DNA of 64,000 nt, taken from positions 71,726,001 to 71,790,000 of the forward strand of contig JAFFJZ010000001.1 of NCBI GenBank assembly GCA_018340375.1. Direction: 5' to 3'. Below, piece by piece: positions 44,182 through 55,839 of this stretch. The notes under the pieces are model-generated. The model searched no databases and was not told the DNA's origin. It was given only the letters and a program-made list of their open reading frames with translations. Source of the stretch: Gonatopus flavifemur. Taxonomy: Eukaryota; Arthropoda; Insecta; Hymenoptera; Dryinidae. The position numbers and the translations under genes were made by a program. The stretch's first letter is position 1. Each line of letters opens with the position of its first letter.

Positions 44182-47100
44182 ACTGTTATGCCGTTCAAGT
44201 TGATTATATTCATAAAAATGAACAGCAAAGCCAATTCTAGTTAAATGACATTCCATTTCATTTACTTGACATTAAAAATGATCAAATACAAAATGAAAAG
44301 AATATCTTAAAACCTCCACTCTGTGCCTCCACTGGTCATTACTCTGACTTAAATAATTATCGGTAAGTGTTAGTCTTTTCACAGCATTGAAATACAACGC
44401 AACATGTCATTATTGATAATTATCAACGTTTTTATCGGTAAACCGTATTAGATGTAATAATCCTCCTTTGCAATAATTCAGATAGAATGTCCAATACTGA
44501 ATAGTAATTTACGAAGATCTTCTAATTGATACTTCTAAAACGCCCTACTTTCGTAACAATGAATCGCGTAGATCACGTTTCAACAAGTCTAATAATTAAC
44601 TCAGAGTCGTTGAAAAATCTTTTTCTTAATCATTCGTCATTTATTTCAGCGTTACTAATTGATTCGCACGCCACGATATCATCATTTACGATTTTACATG
44701 TGCTATTTATCTTTCTATTCAACTGGCAAAGCGCCAAGCGTCGAAGGCATTACCTCAGAATCTCATATGAACTTCTATCAGAGAACTGGATGTTGCGTTC
44801 AGCAGGACTCCTTGATTGAATTTTAACAAAAAAGAAAACACATGGTCAGAGTTTCTCCCTCCGAGCCTAGTTCGAATAGTACATGAAAAAGTTGACAAAA
44901 CTGACCTCTATCGACCAACTGCTTGCCCTGATAGAAATGAAGTATGCCTCCATGTGCGAAAAGCGTGCACACATTGGGAAATGGAATAGATTCGCATTGA
45001 TTCTTGCCAGGCTGGGTTACATGGGTAGCATAATAATTTCCTGTAGAAATACGTCTAAGCCTGATACTTTTGATAATTGAACTCACATAATTCTATCCGT
45101 AACAGACTGGTGCTGATCCTCAATAAAATATTGGAGTTTTCAAGACATTAGTTTTCCTGATGTATGAAATGATGAAGTCATCCTACGCTGTGCCAATTCT
45201 TTGTTTTGATATAAAATCAACATTGATAAAACATTGGACCAAATTTGGGCTACAACTAACAACCTCAGTCAAAATTCAGACCGTAGTTATTGTCAATGTT
45301 TGTCCCAATAGTTACTTATTTTGTCCAGTCCATATTGGGCTGAGGATTGGCGACAGCTGGTCACAGCTTCAATGAATGAAACCAATCCACTCATTACCAA
45401 CACTGATACTTCATTTTATTTCGTTATGTGCTGTCCAACATTAACTCTATCTGAATAGTCTAGAGTCAGCAATCAGTCTAGCATCAAGTTTTTTTTATTG
45501 TTGGCATAACATCGGTGTATGGAAAAAATAAAACCTCAATAATCCACTGAAACTCTTTTTCGTGATATAAAGTAATCTATTTCATTCCAATTCATTACTG
45601 TTCCGCTAGCGTTAACGGATTTCATCTCACTATTCTCATCATCTCGTCATTTGTTTTTGAATCGATTGCTGTCGTTCGCAGTTTTTTGAAAGCTTGACAT
45701 TACTTGAACATTTCTATCATGGGATCCCAATGGCGACGAGGATCCTCGAAAAAGACCGATTCTTTTGTTTTTACAAGGAAAGTACCGATTTTTTATACAC
45801 AGGATCGATCCTTTTTCGAAGTCACAGTACTAGGTATAGCAGTACAGCTATTATATTCGATTTTTTGTTAACTAATGTGTAACTAATCTTTCAAAGCATA
45901 TTATTTATTCACAAATATATATTCTGCATAATATAATTCCTTCAAGTATGATTTAAGAACCACGAAAATGACCATCACATTACTCTAGATCAACAGCCTG
46001 GGTAGGTCCCGTTCAATGACATATACTTTGTTTTTGACCTAAACAGAAAAGGGAAGTGGAAAAGAGTATTCTTATATTATTTGTGCATCAACTCAGAGTG
46101 CATGAAATATAAAAGTTTGCTATGGTGCACAGACGAATCTTAAGATGGATGTAGCCGATATCGATAAATTCATTGTACATCAAAAGCCTCCATATATTTT
46201 TGGGATTATCGATCGAGACCTTCTCAATGGGGGGTCTAATAGACCTTCTCTTCCCATTGGAGCCTTCTCGAAAGCTGCATTGGGGGAAGTTTTCTTACGC
46301 TCATCTCCAGTTAACCAAGTACTTATTCCATTCGATAGATAAGTATAGTCTAGACAGGAACAATAAGATTCATGTTTGGAAATCCACGTATATTAAAATA
46401 TGTTTCAAACACTCTATTTATGTTGGAGAATAATATTGATATTTCATGAAAAATACAGTTATTTTCCCATCGAAGGATATTCTACGTGACTAAATATCAC
46501 TCGAATGAAAATATACGCACGATAATGAATATAGAAAAATACGTTTGAAATGGAAGCGAAGATGAGACAAAAACTAAATTTGATACGCACATCCCGTATA
46601 CATTAATGGACATAGTAGAATAGGGGAAGAGGATTTAACGAGAACGGAAATTGAAAAGTCCTTTTTTGAAAGTTCCAAGCCAGGAGTAGAAAGCTTTGAA
46701 AACATACGGTCGGCACGTGCGGCCCATCCTTCGCAGTTCAATTGCTAGATACGAGACCTAAGATACAGTGATTCTCAACTTTCTTGTCACATAGATATCA
46801 AAACGTGAAATTATCAAATCTCTTAAAATATGGATCACTGCGAAATTTGTAAAATACGGTTTTGCTTTCAACTGCTCACCTAACAAGACATATCAAGATA
46901 TTTTCATTTTTATATTTTTCTCTTGTCGCTTGGCGAAACAAATAAATCTAGATATTCTCTAAGGTCTGATCGTATGAGATAAACAACAGTGATAGTATTT
47001 TTCACGTGTTCCGAGAAATCATCTATCATTTCAGAGTCTGAAGATACAACTCGCGTTCATGACAATATCACAGGATCGAATATTCATCTTTGGTATGACA

Positions 47101-47189
47101 AGTTTTTATACAGTCTAAAAAATAATTGTGAAATTCTCCATCAAAAAATCGTGACAGCAAAGTTCCTCCATGTTGGGGGACTTTTTCCT
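44182..47189. other. unannotated stretch, no gene supported
   Basis: AT-rich with short unconnected frames. A 58-bp segment at 47036-47093 has an acceptor (ATCATTTCAG), an open frame (SEDTTRVHDNITGSNIHL) and a GTATGA donor, so it could be an exon, but support is weak. 45205-45350 has TTGGGC words like those at 52.7 kb. Confidence 0.3.
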
Positions 47190-47275
47190 ATAATTTGGTA
47201 GAGTTTTTCCTCACTTTTTGGAAGTTTTAACAACCAAAAAGCAGAATTTGTCCTCGGAATGAAGGAAAAATTCCC
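47190..47275 (+). repeat. dispersed repeat, copy 2 of 3
   Basis: Shares ATAATTTGGTAGAGTTTTTC with the inverted copy near 60800 and CTCACTTTTTGGA with 16025-16110. Non-coding, old. Confidence 0.5.
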
Positions 47276-47712
47276 TACTTTTAATGAGAAAGACAATTTT
47301 CCTGCAATCTTGGGATAAAACCTTATGTTTTACAGTGTACATTCATGAACAAGTTGGTATGAACAAAAATATGTACATTGTAAAAAATTTTGGGGAATTA
47401 TTTTGTTTTTTGGGTATTGAATCCTCCACAAATGCTGCCAGTTTGCTGCCTACTAGTTTCTTATGATACAATACAAATTTGGAGTGCTGAAGTAGATAAT
47501 GAAGTGTGTGAATTTGAACTCAGTTCCAAAATGGAACATAGACAATCATAAATTATAAAGTAATTTTAAAACTGTTCATAAAATATGTAACTGAGATGAG
47601 ATAACCTTGTAAGTCGATTACGTCTCAGTCGTCATTCATTTGGGGTTCTAAAACAGCAGCTTATAAATATTCAGGTATACGTATATCATATCATATTTTA
47701 TGGGGTGTTAAT
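47276..47712. other. unannotated AT-rich stretch
   Basis: Ends with the left copy of the 8-bp duplication of the next element. Nothing else supported. Confidence 0.35.
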
Positions 47713-47853
47713 TAGTGATCGGCGATATTTCACGATATCGATATTTTATATAAAATTTGTATAAAGTTTTTATCGATATTTGATCAAATTCAATATAAAC
47801 TCGACAAAAATTCTATAAAAAATATCGATATTTCCAAATATCGCCGATCACTA
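47713..47853. mobile_element. hAT-type MITE with intact 8-bp target duplication, 141 bp
   Basis: Termini TAGTGATCGGCGATATTTC and AAATATCGCCGATCACTA are inverted repeats. GTGTTAAT is present on both sides (47705-47712 and 47854-47861), an exact 8-bp duplication. TAGTGATSGGC is typical of hAT ends. The interior holds inverted ATATCGATATTTTATA words. Too short to encode a transposase, so it was moved by an enzyme encoded elsewhere. Confidence 0.9.
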
Positions 47854-48099
47854 GTGTTAATACAAAGAAAGTTCAATAATATCATTAATATTCGTTATTA
47901 CACAAAACATGTAAGCGATTGTTCAATGATGATATTTGAGCAGCTTGATATAGCTCCTAGTTACTACATTGATCGATAGCTGAAGTAATTTTCATTCGAT
48001 GAAACAATTGAAAACCATGAATCAATCATGAAGATTGTAATTCGAAACCAACCCTGCAGGTATATTTTCACCTATTCATCATTCAATATCGATATACAA
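47854..48099. other. short unannotated stretch
   Basis: Begins with the right GTGTTAAT copy. Nothing else seen. Confidence 0.4.
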
Positions 48100-48900
48100 C
48101 TGAAATCACCAGGCCTACGACAAGACATCGATCGTTGCGCGCATTGATGGAGTCGTTAAAATTTCCACGTGGTCTATCGGAGTGTTCATTCTTGTTTTCT
48201 TAAAACCCCGGTACATCATTCAATGATGCTCTGCACGTGCAAATGAATATCATGGGATTTTTCACCTTGTCGATTGGAGAATCGTTGGGAACGAATAATA
48301 ATTTTCAGGAATTATATATGTATATACATGTGTACATATTTATATACATTCAAATGTATAAACCTATGCATGTTCTTGGCAGAACGATTGCATTCTCGTT
48401 GTTGTCGAGACACATCATTGTCGCCTTGCGGAATACAATTAGCAGTAAATTAGCATACCGCCATTGGGACCGATAATAAAATCCTGCATATTATAACGAT
48501 TGCATCGTCGATCTCACAATGCCGTTGTCGACCACAAATTATTAATTTAATGGCCCGAGCCGAGACATGCGTGTGGTGGGGTACGGAAAAAGGGAAGTGG
48601 GGTGAAATTATGACTCTCTGCAAGCGATGGATGGAAATTTCATACGCGTTGTTGGCGGGCTCAAGAAAGGGAAGGAAATAAAAAAATGAGAATTCAGATA
48701 CGACTGCCGTGCAGTTGGGGCTAAACGCGACTTTGTCGTCTTTGCAATACTCGACATGAGTATGTTGACGCCTCTTTCTTGACTCTCTGCAACAGTGGCT
48801 TCAAGATTTTTCCAAGAATTCAGCACCGCCTCTGAACGACTGCACGTGCGGGTTTGAACATATACTTTTGTTCCACATTGTTCAATTGTGTATTACAACA
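48100..48900. promoter_or_regulatory. CpG-richer island, possible regulatory DNA
   Basis: Composition is raised in GC around 48110-48180 and 48500-48850, interrupted by an alternating TATATACATG tract (48314-48370). No exon or core promoter can be fixed. Confidence 0.2.
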
Positions 48901-50860
48901 CGATGTTACTTACCAACTTATGTTCAGCTGACTTTTTTAGAATTCTTTTGTCGTTCTGTCGCTCTCTTTATTAATTTTCTCCCATATCTTGGATCGAGAA
49001 CAAGTAGTATCCAAGAAAAATTGAATAACGTTTTCATCCCTGTGTGAAAACAATCATCAGATACATCAAAGTCAGAATATATGCTGTGCTTAGGAAGGGT
49101 GATGAGATAATCAAGTATATATAAAAAATGTTCATTGATTAGTTTTGAAGGAATTGTTTTCCGTACAAGCAGATACTAAATTTTGAGATAAATTTCTGTT
49201 GTTTTGAATTCCTTACGATTCGTTATGATATTTTACAGAACGAGATTATTCAAAAATTTTCTGCATCAGATAAATTTAGCTGGAGAATAGCTGTTATCTT
49301 CACAGTCGAATTATTTTTTTTCTATATATTATACACTCGAATGAGAACTCAAGCTGAAACCGAATCCTTCAAACGATTAGAAAAACTCCGTTTTATTTCC
49401 TTCGCACTCACCCTACATTCTGTTTCCATCTACGCATACGCAGTGAAATCAAGTTTCCTTGTGTATAAAGATAGAAAAACAAAACAGAGAAGTTACATCG
49501 AACACGAAGGGTAGTTTCTCAGATCCTCGTTTTCCGTTCATGGTAACATCAACAACCTCACTTAGCAGAAGATGGAAATTGATTTTTTCCACATTTATGA
49601 CTTCGAAATTATCACGTCAAATACATGACAAGCTTGTGCAAAAAAAAAATTCAACAAAAAGTCCACTGGGAAATGAAGAAAATATGAACCCTAGTAAGAA
49701 TGCTAGAAGGGATCTCCTAGTTTTGTAACTCCTGACTAGCCTAAAATTAAACCCTCGCAAATCCCTCATCTGAAAATCACATAATTTGAGTTAAAATGCA
49801 TGAGGATGTTTTGAAAAATTTCCGAAAAAATTATTAGTTGATTGTAATTCGAATACAAAATTGAGCTTGACTAATCAATGTAGATTTTATACATCATTAC
49901 GCGTTTTTTTCTACTCAATTTGTTCATAACTGAATGAAAAAAACCTGTAGTTGTGTATGAATTATGCGCAGACTGCGCGTTTAATGCAAGTAGATTTTTT
50001 CATCTAGGTGAGGGATGTTTTATGAATAATGAGAACTATAATCTCAGAGATGGCTATATGCATCCTTGGGGGAGGACTCAATAGTGTGCAATAATTACAG
50101 TCATTTGTTTTATCTCAAGCATAATCATAAAAATGATAATCGTTATAATGAAAATTGTCATCTTGACTTTGAAACTGCAGAGTTCAAGTTCATTTCAATT
50201 TTTTCAACAAAATATTCTCTTCACGGATGTTTTAAATAAAATTTAGCTACAGTCATCTATGTATAAAAAAAAAAAGCTGTTCCTTTCTCTTTCATTTGAG
50301 GATAGAGTAGAAGATTCTAATAAAGAACTACAGTAACTGTAATAACGTTTTATATTAAAGACATTGGAAGGAAATCATACACAAGACTCGCAGGAACAAG
50401 GTTCTTTTATTTTCTGTAAGTTATGGTAAACCGAAGAAGAACCATCTTTAATCTTCAAACCTTCGTGATGGAATGTTGAATAATACTTTGAATATACTTC
50501 GAAAATTTCGTGATAACCAGAAATCACGATTCCTGAAGTTCGCGCGCTAAAATAAAACAGAATAAAAAAACGTTTAAAATCCCGAGAAAGTGTTGACTCA
50601 AAGAAATTCGATAAAATATCTTTGCAACACTTTCAGAAATATTTCAATAACTTAATTGTATGATGTTATCTCACTGCTCGTATGGAATCTGAATTTCTAA
50701 TAATCAATTGTTTTTTGACCCTTTCATCCATAGCTGCATAGCATGGCAGCATAAATTGAAGTAAGGGAACCAATAAGTTGGAACAGATATGAATAATAAG
50801 AAAAAAACAATGAAAATATTTTGAAGCTTATGTTCTCGGGGACTCGAATCGCGCCATCAA
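48901..50860. other. unannotated AT-rich stretch
   Basis: Nothing supported. An 89-codon frame at 49459-49728 has no recognisable features. Confidence 0.3.
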
Positions 50861-51290
50861 ACTTCAAAGCTGGAGGGGATTCTTTTCTCCTCTCTTCTCT
50901 CCTCTCTTGACGTCTGGCGCGAGTTGCATTCGCGGTCGTAAAGGCGTCTCGTAACTTGAGGCGTTATAGACATCGTCGGGGTATATAAACGTCTCATCCT
51001 ATGTATTTACCGCTCATCCTTCTCTCCCCTTCTCGCTCCGTTACGCCCTTTCTCCTCTCTCCTCTTATTCTTTCTTCATATGTATCTCACAACTTCTATA
51101 TAATACCTACATACTCATACACATTTCTTCGAGCACCTTCTTCATCTCGTTCCTTTTTATCTTTTTTTTTTGTTTTTAGGTATAACATACATAATACGAT
51201 TTTGCACCGTAGCGGAGTGCACATAACACACAGATGCATACAATGTACACAAGTACAAGCAAGACCGCATAATACCCGCTAGTAAAATAT
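50861..51290 (+). promoter_or_regulatory. candidate TATA promoter and downstream pyrimidine tract
   Basis: GC-richer DNA with GGGGTATATAAACG (TATATAA at 50982-50988), preceded by CpG-rich sequence and a CTCTC tract. About 190 bp downstream a strong polypyrimidine tract ends in TTTTTAG|GTATAA (51179/51180). A transcript starting near 51010 on + is possible. The 93-codon frame at 51001-51282 is Ser/Leu/Phe-rich because of the pyrimidine tract and is not called a gene. Confidence 0.3.
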
Positions 51291-52242
51291 TTCTTCACAA
51301 ATAGACGTAATTCGAAGAGGAATTAAACGAACACATGAATTCTTGTATAATCGGAAAATATTTTTCAAGGAAGATTGAGAAATAAATTGAATCGTTTAGC
51401 TGGTGTTCTTTTATTCCTTCGAAACATCGATAAATAACGCAGTCGGTATTTCGTGAGTTAATTCTTGATGAATTGCTGGAAACATCAATCATATGCGCTA
51501 TTGGAACAACCCCATTTCTTTGCATCGGCAAATGGTGGTTGACGGTGGTTCCGCGCTAATCGTAGGTGCGTGTACAGAATTCCTGATGACCAACGCATGG
51601 TCATTCATCACCCTTGCGGCTCATGAACACGAATTTTGGTACCAAAAAATGGTCCCGCTGATGAAATTTTGGATGTTCCATACATCGTTATACGTTTATG
51701 TGATCAAGATTGGGTTGATTTATTCGAAAATATGCTTTGCGATAAGATTCGAAGTGGCTCATGGATAAAACGATGTATCATCCAACTTAACTCACACATC
51801 AGCTGGTAATTATAGGATGTGCAATTAAGAGTTGAGTTATGTCGATCTGCGCCATTCTTATGAAGAGAAACTATCGTTGATCATGCGTGAAACAAAAGTC
51901 AAGTAACAGCTCGTGCGTTATTGTGGTACAGACGAATCATGCGTGTAATTCAACGATAGAAACCACAATCGTTGAGTGTTTATTATATACCATAACCAGA
52001 AAGATGTATACAAAATATAATATTTAGTATGTATATCGAGGTTTCAAACATTCAACGTTAATATGTAATTAAAAGTTTCATTATTTCCAAATCAACATTA
52101 AAGTATTGACAAGTGACTGTTTTGAAATCTGATCACGAGATTCGTATTGCTATCAACTAGCGGTAGATGTTTTCTTTGCATTTTATTGTCTATTTTTATG
52201 AACAAAATCACAGCATTTTCATTCAGTTAATTCCATTGATGT
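51291..52242. other. unannotated AT-rich stretch
   Basis: Nothing supported. Confidence 0.35.
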
Positions 52243-52401
52243 TACACTGTAAAAAAAGCGGTGTCAGAATTAACACAGAATTGACACAACGTGGATTCTA
52301 TACAAGTCCACCCCAGAATCGGTGTCAGAATATCACCAAATAGTGTTAGAATGACACTTGAATGTGAATTTTTTCTAACACTGCCAATTTTTTACAGTGT
52401 A
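52243..52401. mobile_element. MITE with TACACTGTAAAAAA termini, 159 bp
   Basis: The left TACACTGTAAAAAAAGCGGT and right AATTTTTTACAGTGTA are inverted repeats, and TGTCAGA/TCTAACACTG continue the pairing. The interior has repeated GTGTCAGAATNNCAC words. Target duplication unclear. Confidence 0.7.
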
Positions 52402-52405
52402 GATC

Positions 52406-52621
52406 CACTGTAAAAAGAATTCTACGGAAAACTTCCAGTACCGTACTGGAAACAATTAACCTGTACATTTGTGCTGGAAAATCACGTCTAAATCATGGAA
52501 ATTCCAGTACACGTATCGGAAAATTCTTCTATTTATACTGAAAATACGGGAAAATTAATCATAAACATCATAAATTTTCCACTTCCTAGGTACCGGAAAA
52601 TTTCAATTCTTTTCAACAGTG
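52406..52621. mobile_element. adjacent MITE with CACTGTAAAAAGAATT termini, 216 bp
   Basis: CACTGTAAAAAGAATTC on the left pairs with AATTCTTTTCAACAGTG on the right, and CGGAAA with TTTTCC words continue. It lies 4 bp from the preceding MITE and has a related terminus, pointing to repeated insertion at the same spot. Confidence 0.65.
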
Positions 52622-52639
52622 TACCTACCCATGTAGGAA

Positions 52640-52880
52640 TTAACAAATGGCCCAAACTTGGCCCGATCTTGGCCCAATTATGACTTATATTGGGCCAGAA
52701 TCCATGATAAAAAGTGGCCCAGGCTTGGTGAAAGCTTGGGATGATATCCTCGTGCCAGGCTTGGTACTCAATATTGGGCCAGAATGCAATGCCAAGCATG
52801 GTCCAATGTCTCATGACATATGTATTATGAGTATTTTGGAGCTTGGGTCATACGATTAAACCGGACCTGGCCCAAGTTGT
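52640..52880. repeat. TTGGCCCAA-rich interspersed repeat block
   Basis: Short inverted and direct words recur: TGGCCCAAACTTGGCCC, CTTGGCCCAATTATG, TATTGGGCCAGAATCC, AATATTGGGCCAGAATG, GCCAAGCATGG. The block is the same word family as the 121-bp tandem at 53061. Open frames across it are by-products of the repeat. Confidence 0.6.
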
Positions 52881-52945
52881 GTATATTAATTAACTTTTGC
52901 CATGCTTCAACCTGATTCTTCAAACATACTTCTTGGAGAAAAAAA

Positions 52946-53016
52946 TGACGTCATTTTTCATGCCATCCCTGCTAAAAATTTCCCATAGAAAACGATAAGA
53001 TTCTTAGCAGGGATAT
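52946..53016. repeat. two short palindromes (TGACGTCA core; CCCTGCTAA hairpin)
   Basis: AAAAATGACGTCATTTTT near 52946 is a perfect palindrome containing a CRE core. ATCCCTGCTAA at about 52968 pairs with TTAGCAGGGAT ending near 53016. Confidence 0.55.
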
Positions 53017-53060
53017 CGGTACAACTCTGTAAAAATCACAAACATGGAGATGTGGTGTAG

Positions 53061-53345
53061 ATTCTCAAATAACAAATGGTTCAATATTGGGCCGATACCG
53101 GTTCGCCATGCTTGGCAGCTTAATGTTGTGCCAATCTTGAACCACTTGTTGTATAGGCATTCCTTATGAAACATGGTGTGGGTTCTCAAATCACAAACGG
53201 TTTTATATTGGGTTGATATTGGTTCGCCATGTTTGGCAGCCCAATATTTTGCCAAACTTGCACCAGTCGTCTTATTGGCATTTCCTATGAAACCCGGTAT
53301 GGTTTTTAGAATGAACAACAGTTGTATATTGGACCAATATGGGTA
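53061..53345. repeat. tandem repeat, 121-bp unit, about 2.3 copies
   Basis: Units start at 53061, 53182 and 53302. Each carries TTCTCAAATNACAAA, TATTGGG, GGTTCGCCATG, TTGGCAGC and CTTATGAAAC-like words in the same order. The third unit is truncated. A 146-codon - frame spans it and merely repeats the unit's translation. It shares TTGGGCC and CCATGCTTGGCA words with the block at 52640. Confidence 0.8.
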
Positions 53346-53439
53346 ATAACAGCTCTGGAAGTATGAATTATTTATGTATGATTCAAATGGAACAAGATAA
53401 ACAGAATTTGTGTATAAAAATCGGGAGACAAGTGATTCT
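53346..53439. other. short spacer
   Basis: Nothing seen. Confidence 0.4.
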
Positions 53440-53720
53440 CTCATCCACGTGATGGTGATATGAATTTCTAGTGGCGGGAACAGTCATGATACATTTCAGC
53501 CGCGGGTTGTTCGGTTGCCGACATTATATTCTCCTCTATTATTATGTACGGCGATGAGGGCTGCTGTTGCTGGCTGTTGCTCCTGCCCTATCCCCTCGTT
53601 CAATATGAAATTCTGTTTGTTGGATGCGATTGGTCAGCAGCAAAAGAAACTAAAAAGATGATATAAAACATCCATGGCGAAGAAAAGAAAAAGGCAGAAT
53701 GGAGAAAAAAAAGATTCGTT
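53440..53720. promoter_or_regulatory. GC-richer island, possible promoter
   Basis: Contains CGCGGGTTGTTCGG, GCTGCTGTTGCTGGC and GATGATATAAAACATCC (TATAAAA near 53662). A 35-codon ATG frame starts just after TACGGCG. The composition contrast with its surroundings is clear; the promoter role is inferred. Confidence 0.25.
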
Positions 53721-55019
53721 GGAACGAAGACTCGTTTTGAATATGGTATAGTAACGTTTAATGGTTTCTCTAGTGGAGAAAATGGAGAACCGTTTTATGT
53801 GTTATGGCAGAATTTCAATGGTTCGAAAATGAGAGAAATTGATTTTATCCAATTTTTTACAATTTTAATCAATTAATGTTTCAATTTGTCGTTTTAAATG
53901 AAGAATGACATAATTCTTCGAACGAACGAGTGATTAATTTGTTATTGAAATGCGATAAATCATCACAATCTTCATATCTTGATGTAATGAATATGATAAT
54001 AATCTTGAATGACTTTCAGTATCATATTCTTCAATCGATTGCCACTGTTAAAGCACAACGATGATATACCGCGTTCGATACAATGCTGTATTTCTATAAG
54101 TCGCTGAATCATTGTAACAGAAGTTCAGAACGTATTCACAGGAAAATGAATATCTTTCGCAAAAGATTGAATTTTGTATCCCTTCGATGTTAGAGGCTAT
54201 TTCATTTTGTGCTATTATATTTTGTTCTTTTATACTTATTAAGATGTCCTCATCCTTTGCTCTTATTATTCTTGGAAAAACAGGATCATCGACAGGAACG
54301 AAAGTTGGCATCGTAAACGATTGGAGTAATCGTTATAATTAGAGATCGTAAAGTGCTGAAGAGGAGACCACGTATAAAGGGGAGAAAGAGAATCGAAAAT
54401 ATAATACAGATACACACCCGAAGATTCTTACAAATACATGTTGAAATAAAAAGTAACATTGTTCACTCACAATCTTGTTCATTCGAGTCCTTCTGCAGGA
54501 TAAAATTATGATCTGTGATTATTTCTGAGATAAAAGTCTCTTGAAATCAATGATCGCTCGTGGGTTACTGTACTATAGTATTGCGTTTGTTAGATCCGAG
54601 AGCAGCTCGTAGTGCTATCCGTATTCTCATATATTGTACACGCGGAGGAAAATTACAGTCACTCGTTTATTCATGTTTGAAAAATTGTATAGTATATTTT
54701 TAATGATAGTTCGATCGTCGGTTCTCATTCTTTATTGCAGTTTACCATCACGTTGTTTCAGAACTGCAAATGAGTTTTCAGTAAACAAAATCATCTCGAT
54801 CTAATCAATAACAAAATAACAAAAAGCAATTCGTACCTGTCTCGAGAAGAATCTTCGGTAACAACTTTTGCCTCTACTTTTCAGCAGTTTTCTGTAATAA
54901 AAAGATATGCAGAATAACAATATCGTGAGCTTTCATTTTCACTCGAAATAATAGGTGAATTTCTTCTCGATTTTATTTCAACATAAACTTCTATTTGAGT
55001 TATTCAAAATTTTGCACCA
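53721..55019. other. unannotated AT-rich stretch
   Basis: No gene called. On the - strand TTTTATCCTGCAG then 22 bp then GTGAGTGAAC (54471-54492) could be a microexon; see findings. Confidence 0.3.
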
Positions 55020-55420
55020 CCTGACCCCACCAGACACCTGTGCAGAGTTTGGAGGACCATAACCGCAACGGTTAATGCATATTCGCAGACAACGCGAGGC
55101 CAGACGAATTTTATAGGCCGTTCAGGGTTTCGGCTTAATAGCCGAATTCTACGTGCTCGCATGGTGTGCAGGCAAACACACATATAAGTTGAAGAAAAAG
55201 CAGTCCTGAGCCTGCAGCAAAATTATAAGCGCTGTTCGAGGATCTTCGCGTATATGTGTATACAGACATACCATACAAATTGTTGAACACACACCTTCGC
55301 AGAGATATATGTAACTCAGGCCCCATGAGAGAATAGTATCGGATCCGCCATGATGGTAGAAGGGCGATTCAATAGTGTTTCGAATAACCAACTCGGTCAT
55401 GTTTCATTATCTACATTCGC
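55020..55420. promoter_or_regulatory. CpG-richer island
   Basis: Raised GC and CpG content with a CACCTG E-box near 55035. No exon supported. Confidence 0.2.
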
Positions 55421-55839
55421 ACGTGAAATTCTTTAGAGATAAAGAGCTATATAACTTTTCTAACGGTAAAACAATTATATCTCGGCAACACGGGGAGTGT
55501 GTAAAAAGTTTGTATGTGGATATATACGACAGATTAGCATAGAAAAACAATAATCTTCGAGATTTACTAACCTGTACAAAGTTTTAAATGTACACATACA
55601 GTCGTTCAAAAGAATTGCACAATCATTCCTGTACGATTACGATCGCTCAATCTTTATAGCGTGCAAGGCCTCTTTCGATTATCGTCTTTCGAATAATTGA
55701 GTAGAGATTTTAAGAATCGATTATTGTCTCTTCCTGTAGCAAGTTTAATACTTAGTTCATGCAAACGTATATTATTGTTACGATCACCTGTCGTTGAACA
55801 GAAAAATAAAAACGAAATAAAATATATAAAGAAGCGTAT
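55421..55839. other. unannotated stretch
   Basis: Nothing supported. Confidence 0.35.

Noticed and set aside
46145..46342. 65-codon + strand frame beginning MDVADIDKFIV
   Set aside because: Protein-like start but no recognisable domain, no splice signals and AT-rich flanks; chance cannot be excluded.
49459..49728. 89-codon + strand frame
   Set aside because: No conserved motif, no splice or promoter context; its length is within chance for this amount of sequence.
51001..51282. 93-codon + strand frame downstream of the TATA box
   Set aside because: Its Ser/Leu/Phe composition follows from the CT-rich tract; more likely untranslated or intronic.
53004..53444. 146-codon - strand open frame
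   Set aside because: It translates the 121-bp tandem repeat; the peptide repeats with the unit, so it is a by-product of the repeat.
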